64,000 bases of DNA. Source: Hofstenia miamia. Its lineage: Eukaryota > Xenacoelomorpha > Acoela. Each line of letters opens with the position of its first letter. Position 1 is the stretch's first letter. Below are positions 11,270 through 23,156 of this stretch, piece after piece. The translations under genes were made by a program, and so were the position numbers. The notes beneath the pieces are model-generated. The model searched no databases, was not told where the DNA came from, and saw only the letters and a program-made list of their open reading frames with translations. The DNA lies in the NCBI GenBank assembly GCA_004352715.1, contig SCFE01000030.1, forward strand, positions 1,763,997 to 1,827,996, in the 5' to 3' direction.

Positions 11270-12603
11270 AAAATCATTAAGAATCAAAACAATATCTGAG
11301 ATTTAATTATAAAAATAGCTTACTGAAAAGTTTGAAATCTTTCAGAGTAGTTGTCTTTCACCAATGTGAAATTCCATTATGCTGGCTGTGCATATTCTTA
11401 TGTGTTAAAAGCCGCATGCTTTAATAATGTCAACATAGTTTTTATCTATATGCAATGTTCAACTGTCAGAATGTAACAAACTATAAACACAGTACAGCCA
11501 TATAAAATTCCATTATACCACTGTGTGTACAAAGTTGCATCTCTCTACAGAAAATTGTTAGCAATGCGTAATTTGTTATCTAATGTTCAACTGTCAAAAA
11601 TGTATCCAATCATAAAGGTTGTTATCTACCAAACATGAAATCCCTTTACAATTATAACAATTAAATAAAACACTTTCAAATCATATAAAACTAGAATTTT
11701 TTCACAAGTTGGAAAACAATCTCAACTACAACATTGTTCAACTGTCAGAATGTAAAAAACTATAAACACAGTACAGCCATATAAAATTCCATTATACCAC
11801 TGTGTGTACAAAGTTGCATCTCTCTACAGACAATTGTTAACATTGTGTAATTTGTTATCTATTGTTCAACTGTCAAAAATGTATCCAATCGTAAAGATTG
11901 TTATCTACCAAACATGAAATCCCTTTATAATTATAACAATTAAATGAAAGACTTTCAACTCATTTAAAACTAGAATTTTTCACAAGTTGGATTATTACTA
12001 TTGTAAATTGGTTATTAATACAAAACATTTAAAAATAACAAATAACTTATTTTATTTTACATTTTAAAAATTTGTTTATACTAAAAATTTCATCAGTGTC
12101 TTTGATATTAAGAGTTAAATAAATACTGCTAGTATCATATAAATGAATGAACTCAGCATTTGATGCATGGAAGCTAATTGTAATTCTATCAAATAATGAC
12201 TTTGAAGTTGGTTTATAAATTATATGAGTCTTTTTATAATTGATTAATGGCTGATCATTTACACTATATACTGTGAATAAGGGTATTTGATCCAATAACG
12301 GGATGCTACCACTCTGATAATGCTGACAAGTAACTATATCAGTATAAATTAAAATATTATGCTGTCCTTTTCTGACGATTTCACATTTATAGACTTTTAC
12401 ATGGGTTTTTGACTTTATACATTTTTTTTCTCTTTATATGGTTTGTCAATTTGAACAAAATGAAAATTTCATGATGGTATTAGTATAAACTTTCAAGAAT
12501 GAGTAATAAAAACATATACACATATAAATACAACAAATCTTTGTTGTAAATTCGTATTTTAAAGAATGAATAGTTTTGTTATTTAATATCACATGTAAAT
12601 ATA
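11270..12603. repeat. Duplicated segment, copy 2, begins at the gap
   Basis: Matches 8940-10262 with few substitutions and then continues into unique sequence ('AATATTAATACATTCTAC'). It starts within about ten bases after the gap. It contains the same tandem 290-bp modules (about 11450-11730 and 11740-12000). Confidence 0.9.
12047..12442 (-). pseudogene. Capsid-like protein fragment, copy 2
   Basis: Same open frame and the same deduced residues as the copy at 9706-10101; the two ORFs agree throughout the part compared. If the gap-flanking duplication is an assembly artefact, this and copy 1 are one gene fragment. Upstream coding sequence toward 12.6 kb is not open. See copy 1 for the motif evidence. 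Confidence 0.5.
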
Positions 12604-12639
12604 AATATTAATACATTCTACAAATCAATGATTGTTAAA

Positions 12640-12970
12640 GTACTTGCAGTTGTATAATAGTTTATGAATTTTAAAATATAAACTTTATAATTATTGAGAA
12701 AGAATTTACATTCACATTTTTTTCAGTCAATGAGTAAATTTTGATAATTGCAAATGAATACATAACTCCATTTCCAAAACAAATCAATTAGATGTCATGA
12801 AACTCACAAAACATTTTTATTTACAAAAAGACTAAAACATTTTCATAAAAAATACATTTACGCAAAAATGATTAAATTGATTGATTTTACAAAACACATA
12901 GTTGTACATTATAAAAACACAACAGCAATCACTAAATGATTTAAACTACATTTTGTACATTAGTTATTAA
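12640..12970 (+). repeat. Internal inverted repeat, left arm
   Basis: The segment with 'TCAATGAGTAAATTTTGATA', 'GATGTCATGAAACTC' and 'ACATAGTTGTACATTATAAA' is found inverted at about 14400-14720. Arms about 320 bp, spacer about 1.43 kb, a few percent mismatches and small indels. Confidence 0.85.
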
Positions 12971-13284
12971 AACAACTTAGAAACATTTTTGAAATATAGA
13001 AATAAATAGCATAAATTACAATATCAGAAACTGATAAAATGAAATAAATACTTCTTCAAGAAGGCTTACTCATTGTATTCAAATATAAAATATATATCTC
13101 ACAATATGCAATTACAATAACTGCATTTTAACTCAATTTTCCATTAAATGTTTTAAAATCATATAGAGATTAACCATTTTTAAAAATAAATCTGATTTTG
13201 TTAGAGTTTCTAAGGCATAACATTGAAGAGAATGCCAATATATAATGGATTTCCACTACTACTATTTGAGAGTCTAAAATTTTC

Positions 13285-13570
13285 ATTTTTCTTTTGGTGA
13301 TTTGTTTTGTCTTTTCAAACAAAATTACTTGCCTTTGGGAATATTTAATTTTCCTTTTGGAGATTTTTTTGTCCTTTTGAACAAAATTACTTGCCTTTGG
13401 GAATATTTAATTTTCCTTTTGGGGATTTATTTGTCCTTTTGAACAAAATTACTTGCCTTTGGGACTATTTAATTTTCCTTTTGGGGATTTTTTTGTCCTT
13501 TTTAACAAAATTACTTGCCTTTGGGAATATTTAATTTTCCTTTTGCGGATTTTTTTGTTCTTTTGAGCAA
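13285..13570 (+). repeat. Minisatellite, ~62-bp unit, about 4.5 copies
   Basis: The unit includes 'CTTTGGGAATATTTAATTTT' and 'TTGTCCTTTTGAACAAAATT'. It forms part of the spacer of the large inverted repeat. Confidence 0.9.
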
Positions 13571-13764
13571 GGATATTAAATGTGTACAAACATTTTGAAA
13601 TTTTTATATTATTTTGTAATTACATGAGACAAAGTTAGTAATATTAATTTTTTAAATTACAAAAATAACTTACATTATTGAATGAATTCAACCGTCACCA
13701 CTTGAATCATTGTGAAAACTGAATAATGTGTTAAAATGAAGATATCTTTCCATCATAAGCATTG

Positions 13765-13965
13765 AACAAAATGCAAACTTCATGACAGTTTTAGTATAAA
13801 CTTTAAAAAATGAGGAAGAAAAATGTACATACATTTAAATTCAACAATTCCTCATTATATATTCAGAGTTTTTGTATTTCAAATCATTAATGGTTTTGTT
13901 TTTATGTGTTTTATTTAATATTGCTTGTAAATACCCATTTTAAGGCATTCTACAAATTACATTAT
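13765..13965 (+). repeat. Diverged direct repeat of 12455-12620
   Basis: 'TTAGTATAAACTTT', 'ATACA-TTTAAATTCAACAA' and 'GCATTCTACAAAT' appear in the same order as at 12455-12620, showing internal duplication within the block. Confidence 0.65.
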
Positions 13966-14074
13966 GTAGTTGAACAATAAATTTTACACAATATATAGAA
14001 TACACATTAATAAACACCATTTGACAAGATGACTTCTACTGTTAATTTATATCCTCCTGTACATAAAGATAATT

Positions 14075-14194
14075 CTTCCAACATTTAAGTATGTATGAAT
14101 TTACTGACAAACTCTGCAGAGAAACATTTTTAATTTGTAAAGTATGTATGAATTTACTGACAAACTCTGCAGAGAAACATTTTTAATTTGTAAA
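14075..14194 (+). repeat. Direct repeat, 53 bp x 2
   Basis: 'AAGTATGTATGAATTTACTG' through 'CATTTTTAATTTGTA' occurs twice in tandem with no visible differences. Confidence 0.9.
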
Positions 14195-14399
14195 GATGCT
14201 CATGTTAAGACTTTTATTAGATGTTTAAGAAAGCTATATGTATATATGGATAAAATACCTTTTGTATATATACATACAATATAAGTTATGTTAAATATAA
14301 AACAATTTCTTGGTAATAACAAGAATTTAGGAAATTTAATACTAGTGCTATTATTCAGTGTACATAACAAGTTCATTAACAAAAATATATGATTATTTC

Positions 14400-14720
14400 A
14401 ATATACTAAAATGTAGTTTAAATCATTTAATTATTGCTGTTGTGTTTTTATAATGTACAACTATGTGTTTTGTAAAATCAATCAATTTAATCATTTTTGA
14501 ATAAATGTATTTTTTATGAAAATGTGAAAATGTGTTAGTCTTTTTGTAATTAAAAATGTTTTGAGAGTTTCATGACATCTAATTGATTTGTTTTTGAAAT
14601 GGCATTATGTATTCTTTTGTGATTATCAAAATTTACTCATTGACTGAAGAAAAATGTGAATATTTATTTTTTTCTCAATAATTATAAAGTTTTTATTTTA
14701 AAATTCATTTTTAAATTGAG
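14400..14720 (-). repeat. Internal inverted repeat, right arm
   Basis: Inverted partner of 12640-12970 (see that entry). Confidence 0.85.
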
Positions 14721-14827
14721 ATTTTGTTTCACTAGTAAGAACTATTTTTTAACAATTGAAACAAAAATCAATGGTACATATATATATTTATTCTAAATAT
14801 TTTTACACACTAAATCTAAATACAATT

Positions 14828-15086
14828 TGTGCATTGCCACCTGGATATATTGGTGGTTTATCGTTGCCACATCAAATTTTAAGTCTGATAATTATCTTGT
14901 ATCTTTCTCTGCAAAACATTTAGGCAGGAAGAAGAAGTTGCCATTTTCCAGTATAATTTTTACAGCAATGCCGTACTTTGTGTGAAGACTATATGCATTG
15001 TGTATTTTTTGCCACTCACTAATTTTTAATTCTCTAACAGAGATATATTTCATCTTACATTCTTCAGAAATTTTGTTGACCAACAA
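14828..15086 (-). pseudogene. Small decayed ORF of unknown function in the virus-like block
   Basis: The minus strand reads about 60 codons to 14892 ending '...FFFLPKCFAEKDTR' and stop. A second frame just after it ends 'KPPIYPGGNAQIVFRF' with a stop near 14820, so one frameshift separates the two. The layout 'Y-G-x-x-V-x-x-x-L...FFLPKxF...I-V-F' at the C-terminus resembles short ORFs I associate from memory with virus-like or transposon loci of invertebrates. I cannot name the family. A short Lys-rich stretch upstream (about 15220-15150, 'TPKAANKAHAKKIYKNW') may be its N-terminus. Function unknown. Confidence 0.35.
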
Positions 15087-15419
15087 CAGTCTTTAGGGAA
15101 TACATGGTCTTTGGTAATATAGGTTTTAAAACAATTTTTTTGGTTGTGAGAGATCATCTTGTTTGGTCTGTCCAATTTTTGTAGATTTTTTTAGCATGAG
15201 CTTTGTTAGCAGCTTTTGGAGTCATTGCTGAATTTTAAATTGAAAAAAGTGTTCAAAGTATGTGTTAGTTATTACAAACTTTTAGCATATAAATCAATCA
15301 AAAATAATTTAATTCATTTTGATTCAATCATCAACTAGAGTTCACATAAATGTGTGGTAAAGATCTTAGCAGGCAAGTGTAATATCATTTTACAACCATC
15401 CATGTTTAATTTATTTCAA

Positions 15420-15715
15420 TCTTAGAAATATACATAAAGAAATGTAAGTCAAAAACTAAAAAAAAGTTGGAAAAGAAATGTAAGTCACAAACATTAAAAA
15501 ACTTCAGAAAAGAATGTAAGTCACAAATGTGAGAAAACTTTGGAAAAGAAATGTAAGTCACAAATGTGAACAAAATGTTGGAAAAGAAATGTAAGTCACA
15601 AATGTAGAAAAATTTTGGAAAAGAAATGTAAGTCAAAACATGGAAAAGCTTTGGAAAAGAAATGTAAGTCACAACTGTGAAAAAAACATTTGTAAAAATG
15701 TAAGTCTACAAATGT
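15420..15715 (+). repeat. Minisatellite, ~38-bp unit, about 8 copies
   Basis: The unit contains 'AAAAGAAATGTAAGTCACAA'. The apparent minus-strand ORF across it (repeated 'DLHFFSNFF'-like words) is a product of the repeat, not a gene. Confidence 0.9.
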
Positions 15716-16089
15716 GGAAAAGTCATATACCATTTATTTATTTAATTCTTTATATAAAAGACACAAAATAAAATTATAAAAATGTAAGCAATTTCTTATA
15801 ATATAAAATATATATTTTTTAAATATTTTGTATATATGTGTATCAATAAACATTAACAACCAATTTACAACACTAATAACAAAACATGTTATCAACAATC
15901 TTGAAATGTTTCATATAAAAATTCCTACTTGCAAATATTTTATTCTTGAATTCAATGAGAAAAAAGTATTGAAAATATATTTATTTCATTTGTATCAGAG
16001 ACAGTGATTGATAAATCATTTTACTTTATTAACATTTTAGTTTTGTAGCATCTTTCATTTACATAAAGGTATAAATTGGGAAAAACATG

Positions 16090-16700
16090 TAATAATTATG
16101 ATTGTTTTCAAAATTGTGAAAAATTCTAGTTTTATATGATTTGAAAATGTTTTAATTAATTGTTATATTGTAAAGGGATTTCATGTTTGGTAGATAACAA
16201 TCTTTATGATTGGATACATTTGACATTTGAACAATAGATAACAAATTATGCATTGTCTGTAGAGAGATGCAACTTTGTACACACAGCAGTATAACAGAAT
16301 TTTACATGGCTGTACTGTGTTTAAAGTTTGTTGCATTTGACAGTTGAACAATAGTCATAGATAAACTATGTTGCCAACAGAACATATTCCAATGATGTTA
16401 GAGATACACCCCGCCTATATACATGGCCAATTATTTATGTAATATGTATAAAAAAATTGGTTACATTTTAAACAATAGACTGCAAACAATTCTAATCTCA
16501 TGGGATTTTTTGAAAATTTCTCAACCTCTCCAAAAATTGGTTACATTTAAACAATAGACTGCAAACAATATTGTTTGCTAACAAATATTATAACAAAAGA
16601 GAATATGTTTCAATGACATCAAAGATACACAGATGCCCAATTTACAGAATTACATCTTAGCCACACCAGACATCCCGCCTAGGTCAAAAGGTCATTTGTG
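16090..16700 (-). repeat. Right inverted end of the virus-like block
   Basis: Reverse-complement matches to the left end: 16400-16700 to 7550-7960 and 16090-16370 to the subterminal modules at 9110-9660. The left arm has about 1.1 kb of extra sequence between the two modules. Confidence 0.75.
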
Positions 16701-16704
16701 TAAC

Positions 16705-19410
16705 ATTGTCTTGCCCAAGTCTTACTACTCCAACAGTATTTATTTAACAACATCATAAATACTGCCTTTGTATTGATTTTCAAAAACTGAATGATATTAG
16801 AAAAAGGAAATATATCCTTTACCATGCATTGAAGAAATACTGTACACAGCTTGCCAAAACTCATTCTTTATCATGCTTGACATATGTAAAGCATATTGGC
16901 AAATTCCCATGTGTGAATCAGACATAGAAAAAACCCCTTATGGGTTATTTGAATCACTTTACATGGATTTTGGGCTATGCATTGCCCCAGCCACCTCTCA
17001 ACTATGTGTAAGAAAAATACTCCAAACCAATAACAACACATTAGAAGATGAAATCGCTGCATATTAATTGGCTCTAAAACCATCCAGGAACATATAATAA
17101 AGCCATGCAATATACTTGATTTATTACAGAAATCCAGTTTAAAAATTTACTGCTTAAAATGCAAAATTTTTTCAACTATCAGTTATTTTCTTAGGACACT
17201 GAATTGAACATAATAGAATAAGCATAAAAGAAGACACAACCCATTGATAATATTATGACTCTGAAAAAAATAAAAAGATGTGTATTGTATATTAGGCTTC
17301 TTCAACTATTATCAGGCATTCATCCCAAACATCTTTGATAAAACCATTAATATGTTGAACCTTTTAACACTAGAAAGTCCAATGATTCTATATCTTAAAT
17401 GCATGCAGTTGTCAGAATTGATGCATTCAAATAAAACTAATGAAAGCAAATATAAGAAAAGTGTCAGAAGAACAAAATAAGCTGTTTTTCTATTTAAATT
17501 CTCATTACATGAGGCAATACAAATACATTTAAGATGTGCAAAAATATCAACTTTGACTGCTTGGACTTTCTAGAGTTAAAATATAAAACACCTTTCACCT
17601 AGACTTGGCAACATCAATCAGAACTAAACAACTTGAAAAATGAATTGAAAAAACTAGTCTAAACTCACCAGATTTTTCAAAAGAATTCATTGTTGACCTT
17701 GATGCTAGCTAAGTAGCAATTGGCACAACACTAACTAATTCATTAATAGAATCAAATCAACAATTCAATTTTTTAGTCATAAACTATAACCTAGTGAACT
17801 TAACTACAGCTCAACAAAAGTTGAGATGCTTGTGCTATTTGAAAGCCTAAAAAATTTTCAATACCTCCTTTTGTGTCAATCCCACTTCACTATCATTCTA
17901 ACATTGTTGCATGGTGGATTGAATATTTAACTAATTTTAATTTGACTATAGCCATCATAAAGATAAACAACATACTAATGCTGATCTAATGACAGCCTTA
18001 CCACAATACCATCATGATGATACTTAACAAACACATGATAAAGTGCCATTTCCATTCATTTTAAAATCTGCATATAACAACCTACCAGTATTCAACACAG
18101 ACAGACAAGGACACCCTATACTAGGTATTCATTTAACAGAAGAAATATCTGAAAATGAACTAATAAAACATCAATGCAATGATATTTAATTATGTCAAAT
18201 TGTAAATAATAAAAAATCCAAATTTACAACTGGATAATATAGTGTCCAAATACTTCAAATCATACAATTGCAAACTCACTGCTAATGGTCTTCATTTTAT
18301 TGTGAACAAACACCACAATCACATTGCCCACCCTCAATACTACAAAGGAGAAAAAACATGCAAAATGCATGAATGAGGACCCATAAGAGTAATCCAAACA
18401 GAGTGCACATTAAACATTCAATTTATCTGCCTTGCATTACACTTGATGGTGTATGATGTCATTAATAGATGTAAAATATGCCTTATTACTAATTCTGCAC
18501 ATTTCAAAATGCAATGTTTAGAACTACAATAAATAAAATCATCCACACCAAACATATTAGTCCACATTAATATAGAGCAACTTTCAAAAGATAATGATGG
18601 ATATCAATATGTCCTTGTATTAGTTTATGAATTTACCAAATATGCATGAATGATACCAATCATCAATCAAACAGCACAAACCATTGCATCAACAATTTTA
18701 CACCACTGGATTATACACTTCTGCCCAATATCAATTCTTGTAACTGATCACAGTACACAATTTGAAATGACTTTAACTCAGGAATTATTTCAACAATTAG
18801 AAATATTACATGAACACTCTGCACCATACCATCAACAGAGTAATGGTACCATAGAAAGACTTAACAAAACTTTAATAAAACTAATACACACAGCAACAAC
18901 CAATTTATGTGGGAAAAACTGAATATCTGTATTACTGTACATTGAATATTTTTACAACACATCCATTCATTCTACAACAGGAATTACACCTTTTAAGGCA
19001 ATATTTGGCCATGAAGGCAGCTACTCTGATTAGCATGTTATATAAAAAATACAATACCTTTGCTACCAATGATTACATAAAAAACTATTAAAAAAGCTAC
19101 ATAATATTCATGAAACTATATGTATGTATGATAAAAAAGTGCAGTACACTAAATTCAAAATTTTAACAATCAACTTTATGGAGAACCACACGAAGTCAAT
19201 GATATAGTCTACTCTTTTACACCTATAAAAACATCTGACAGTAGACAAACAAAAAAACTAGCTACATATTGGTCAGGCCCACACAAAATTGTAAAAGTAT
19301 TAAAATGAAATATCTACATTTTAGATAATGGAAAAACATGCAATTTCCAATCACTAAAAATAACAATTAAAGATATTAAAAACACTACTGTAAACAATTT
19401 GATCTGCTAT
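16705..19410 (+). mobile_element. Gypsy copy B, right part (RT to integrase end)
   Basis: Resumes in the RT fingers ('CIDFQKLNDI' about 16780-16810), then 'LDICKAYWQIPM' (16876-16911) and 'GLFESLYMDFGL' (16945-16980). The RT thumb/connection is at 17280-17400 ('GFFNYYQAFIPN'), RNase H fragments at about 17690-18000, the integrase core at 18560-18920 ('LVTDHSTQF', 'PYHQQSNGTIERLNKT', so second Asp and Glu are kept), and an integrase C-terminal part ending near 19400 ('LYGEPHEVNDIVYSF'). It is closely parallel to element C. Many stops; inactive. No 3' LTR found. Confidence 0.8.
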
Positions 19411-19489
19411 GGGTTTCCCATTTCAGAAGACATATTCTAATGGAATGTGCCCATCAGCATAGAGGCATGAGGTGTTGTCATTTCTGATC

Positions 19490-22164
19490 AGTTTTTGTCA
19501 GGTCTGCTTATACATCTCCAAGTGTAGAGTTTTAATGAGATTGCCAAGGCTGTTGGTATACTGATCCTTTTCAGGTAGTAGGATGTGTACACAATGTGAT
19601 CTCCATGTTGGTTGTATGATCACATTTTGGATGAGTGGGCTCAGTAGACAGTAGTTGTTTTCAGTTTTGATTGCTTCTTCCACAGAGATATTGGTTGTCA
19701 GAGTAATATCCAAATTGGTGATACCTAGGAAAACAGGATAGTTCACCTGTGCATGAACTATGTGCTTCCATAAGGTATCTGAGCTGTAATGTGGACCAGG
19801 GTTTTCGAGTCAAGTTTGAGTTACTCAGGCTGAGTTCAAGTTTTTACATTTTGAGTTTGAGTTCAAGTAATTTTTTAAATGAAATTCCGAGTTCAATCAA
19901 GTTTTTTTATAATTCCAAGTTTTTTAGGGTAAAAAACATTTACAATAATTCTAAGATTAAAAAAAGTTTTTGTGATTGGTAAGAAAATTGATTTTTAAAG
20001 AAATTTAATTTTTACGCTATTGTCGAGTGGATTTTCAAGTGAGTTTGAGTTCAAGTTTTGATGATTTCTCTTCCGAGTTTTTCTGATCAAGTTTTGTGAG
20101 CTTATTTGAGTTTGAGTTCTTAACATTCCAAGTACTCAAAAACCCTGATGTGGACAGAGACATTTGATTGAGGTATTAGATAGTTTGGAAGTTGTACATT
20201 CAACATCAAATTTCAACATCAAATGCAAGCTGTGAGTGCAGCTCAAGTAATAGAGTGATATCAGTTTTAGACATGGCTTCTGTGAAACAAGTTTTCATGT
20301 ATGATATGCTATCTGTTTCCTTAATGATGTTATACTGGCAATCTACAATGGTTGCATCAACAAGAGTGGCTTTAGTAACATGTATAAGATAAGTAGAGAC
20401 ATCAGTTTTGATCCACTCAGGTTTTTGTGGTAGTATTTTGGCACCAAGTTTCTTGATAATAGCTTGGTGGCATGGTGTTAGAGGTATATTGGTGGATAAC
20501 ATGATATCCTTGTTTATCTGCAGCTGCTGCAGCAATTGAATTGTTTGTTCCAAGATTTCTATAGGGATATGTTTAATCCCATCCTTTTGGTATTTCAGAG
20601 TGGTTGTTAATGTGTGTAGGAGTTCTCCAAGTAGTATTTGCTGTGATAGTTAAAAAGAATTTCATTTTTGATAGCTAAGAGGCATTTGCTAGATTTGTTG
20701 TAATAATTTAGTGTCAAATGTGGTTGGCAACAAATGAGATGTGTTGATGACAGAGGTGCATAGGTATCTGAAAGTTAGAACAGCTTTGTGTTGGAGGTAG
20801 CACCCCACATGTATTTCTTGCAGGTGTCAGAAAGCATGTGAATATCTCATGACACAATAGCTAATTTGTTGCTGATCAGTGTTATAGGTAAAGAGCTGAG
20901 AGGATTTTCTTTGTTAATAATGCAACTGTAGTACTTTTCAAAGAGATTATTGGGTTTGGCTAGTTTTCCTTGTGGTGACATGAGTAGGGACATTCCATAC
21001 AAAAGCCAATTCTTTAATTTCATGGAGATAGGAATGACTGATATTTTGTGGGATTTGCTTTTGCAGATGGAGTCACAAGTATTATGAGATATCAGAAATT
21101 CCAGTGTGTGATCCTCAGTTAAGTAAATTGCAATCAACCAGAGTGCAGATTTTGTATTGAGGTCTGGTGCTCTGGGTTCCCCTAAAAAGGATTTCCTGAA
21201 ATCAGTTTCATCCTGTGCATTTAGACTCTGTTCTATGTTATGTAATAGAGTTCTGCAGAGTAGTGGTGTTTGCCAGACAGAGATGATATGTTGATATGAG
21301 GCCAGTTGTTTTCAGTAAGGCTATCAGCTTTGATGTTTGTCCAGATGTTGGTGATATTGTTTAGAGTGTTGACCAATTGAGTGAAGGCGAAACCAACATG
21401 TATTTCAGTGATATTAGCAGGAGCAGGTTGTTTGGCAATAAGCTCATATGACTGCACCTGTAGTAGAACATCAACTGCTATGTGTTTATCAACCATGATG
21501 TGGTGTCTTGGGCAAATCTTGTTTAGGAACAGATCAATGCTAATTAGTGCTGCAGTAGAAGTATTGTAATTAGGTAAACTAAGAACAGTGAAGTTATTAG
21601 AAAGGAGAATAAAGAAAGGTAAACTATGAACAGTGAAGTTAGTAGAAATGAGAATAAAGAAATTATCCAGACTGAGTTTGAGTTCATACAGTTCTGCTCA
21701 AGCTAAGTGAGAATGATCAGTATCCAAAACAACAAGAGTAAGTTTAATTTTAGAGGCTTTGGCAAGTTTATAAGCTAGAGATATTTTCTCTATCAGTTTA
21801 GTGCCAAAAAGTTCTTCAGTTTTGATAAAGTAAATAACAAGTAAATTCTCCAAAGAAGGATTAACTTCAGGTTGCTTAACTAGATTGTCTTTATAAGTTA
21901 GTAAATGATGAAGATTAGTAATATAGAATTCTGCATTGAAAGTATTATGAACAGTGCTGCAGTAATATAATCAATTCATTTCCTCACACATCTCTTGCAT
22001 GTAAAAAATAAGAGTCTTGATAGCAGAATGATTCTCTGCATCTATGAGATAGGGCAAAACAGAACAACTAACTTTGTGATTCATAGTGTCTAATTGTTTG
22101 TTTATAAACTGTTTTGTTTGAAATGATAATTGAGATTTGGTGATAAAGCATGCAGCTCTAGTAG
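19490..22164 (-). pseudogene. Gypsy fragment E: decayed third ORF
   Basis: On the minus strand a long, broken reading frame runs from the edge of the C LTR (22164) to about 19498. Its open blocks are 21496-21233, 21137-20847, 20553-20206 and 19746-19498. The C-terminal half is similar in order to the third ORF of element C: a Leu-rich 'LLLELHSQLAFDVE' parallels 'LLQLPVQQIALDIEC', and 'NYPVFLGITNL' parallels 'NYPVTIGTTML'. No gag, pol or LTR of E is visible. A 351-bp MITE interrupts it at 19797-20147. The role is unknown; in gypsy elements a third ORF after pol is often env-like, but I see no clear signal peptide, cleavage site or membrane anchor. Confidence 0.55.
19797..20147. mobile_element. 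hAT-type MITE, 351 bp, with 8-bp target duplication
   Basis: Ends are CAGGGTTTTCGAGT and (inverted) CAGGGTTTTTGAGT. The 8 bp ATGTGGAC lie at both sides (19789-19796 and 20148-20155). No ORF. It interrupts the third ORF of gypsy fragment E, so it is younger than E. Confidence 0.9.
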
Positions 22165-23135
22165 TGTAGAATCACAGGGGAGCTCTGGCTACTCTAATGG
22201 TACTGGGTAACTCAAGAGATTAGATCAAAGGTTGCAAAGTTTACCATAGCAGAGAGTGACCACATTCCAACAAGAAACATATATTGGTGGTTCACTGATT
22301 TTGCCAAACAAATACAGAGATTTCATTCCATAACAGACTCCAGCAGTGACCAATTCACATGGCATCACACTGAAGCCATATCTTTGAAGCCATCCCTACT
22401 CACCAAGGTGCTAACTGTGTGTCTCAAGTATTAATTTCTTGCTCAATAAAAAATTTTTCTCAGAGTTCTCTTATCTCAGCTCATGTAAATAGATAATAAA
22501 CAAAAGGCATGTAGTTACCATGCATTCACATTTGCCAGCAGCATAGTATATTTGCAACATGTTAATTATTAAGTGCATGTATGAATTGATCAAATAAAAG
22601 TTTTTATTCTCTACATGTAATCATAACCTAAAGTGACCACAATTTGAGCTGTCACTGTTCAGGAGCTATTTGTTGCCCCAGACCCAGTGCAGTTTCCTCC
22701 TGGATTGTTGCTGGATCTTAAGCAATAATTATCATTACCAAATCTTTGACAATAAATCTAAAATAGGTAAATAAATAATTAAATGAAAAAGATGAAATGC
22801 AGTTGAAGGAAGCTAAATTTATTGTGAGCTTTGCTACAGTAAACTCAGATATTTATTACAAAATCTATAAATTATTACTTGGATATTGTTTACAGTTACA
22901 AAACACAATTTCCCTCACAAAGTTAAAAACAAGCAATCACACATAATTTGAATCAAGGGGACAAATACTAACACTATCAAATAACTACACTAAAAAATAC
23001 AAATAGTCAATTTAAAAGGAATTGATAGAGATAGGTAGCAACAAATAATGAAATCAGTACATTGAAAAGATGTAGCACTATTTTCAGAGTGCTTAAATAA
23101 TAAAATTGAAAAAATAGGCCCAGAGTGACTCTACA
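22165..23135 (-). repeat. 3' LTR of element C
   Basis: 971 bp, plus-strand ends TGTAGAATCA and GACTCTACA. Alignable to 30364-31312 along its whole length. A G-rich tract (minus strand, about 23142-23136) next to it is the likely polypurine tract. Confidence 0.93.
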
Positions 23136-23156
23136 CACCCCCATTGCTGGTTAAAT

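Larger units (their letters stand above)
7545..16700. mobile_element. Virus-like / Polinton-like TIR-bounded block inserted in gypsy copy B
   Basis: A strongly AT-rich block of about 9.15 kb whose two ends are inverted copies of each other (7550-7960 against 16700-16400, plus a subterminal module at 9030-9655 against 16370-16090). It splits the RT of gypsy copy B. Coding traces are few: a capsid-like C-terminal fragment seen twice (minus, 9706-10101 and 12047-12442) and a short decayed ORF (minus, 14828-15086). It also holds tandem repeats, an internal inverted repeat and a 1000-N gap. No transposase, integrase or DNA polymerase was seen, although the gap could hide some. Polinton/Maverick is my best family guess because of the capsid-like fragment; Polintons are normally 15-20 kb, so this would be a decayed or non-autonomous one. 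Part of its length is probably a false assembly duplication. Confidence 0.6.

Noticed and set aside
10105-11299. Long open frames on both strands across 10.1-11.3 kb
   Set aside because: They are made of the 1000 N and have no sequence content.
15406-15672. 88-codon minus-strand frame with repeated 'DLHFFSNF' words
   Set aside because: It is a translation of the 38-bp minisatellite; the repeat unit length and AT content explain it.
15420-15715. Possible CRISPR-like array (about 38-bp repeats)
   Set aside because: Repeats are contiguous without unique spacers, and the window is from an animal genome.
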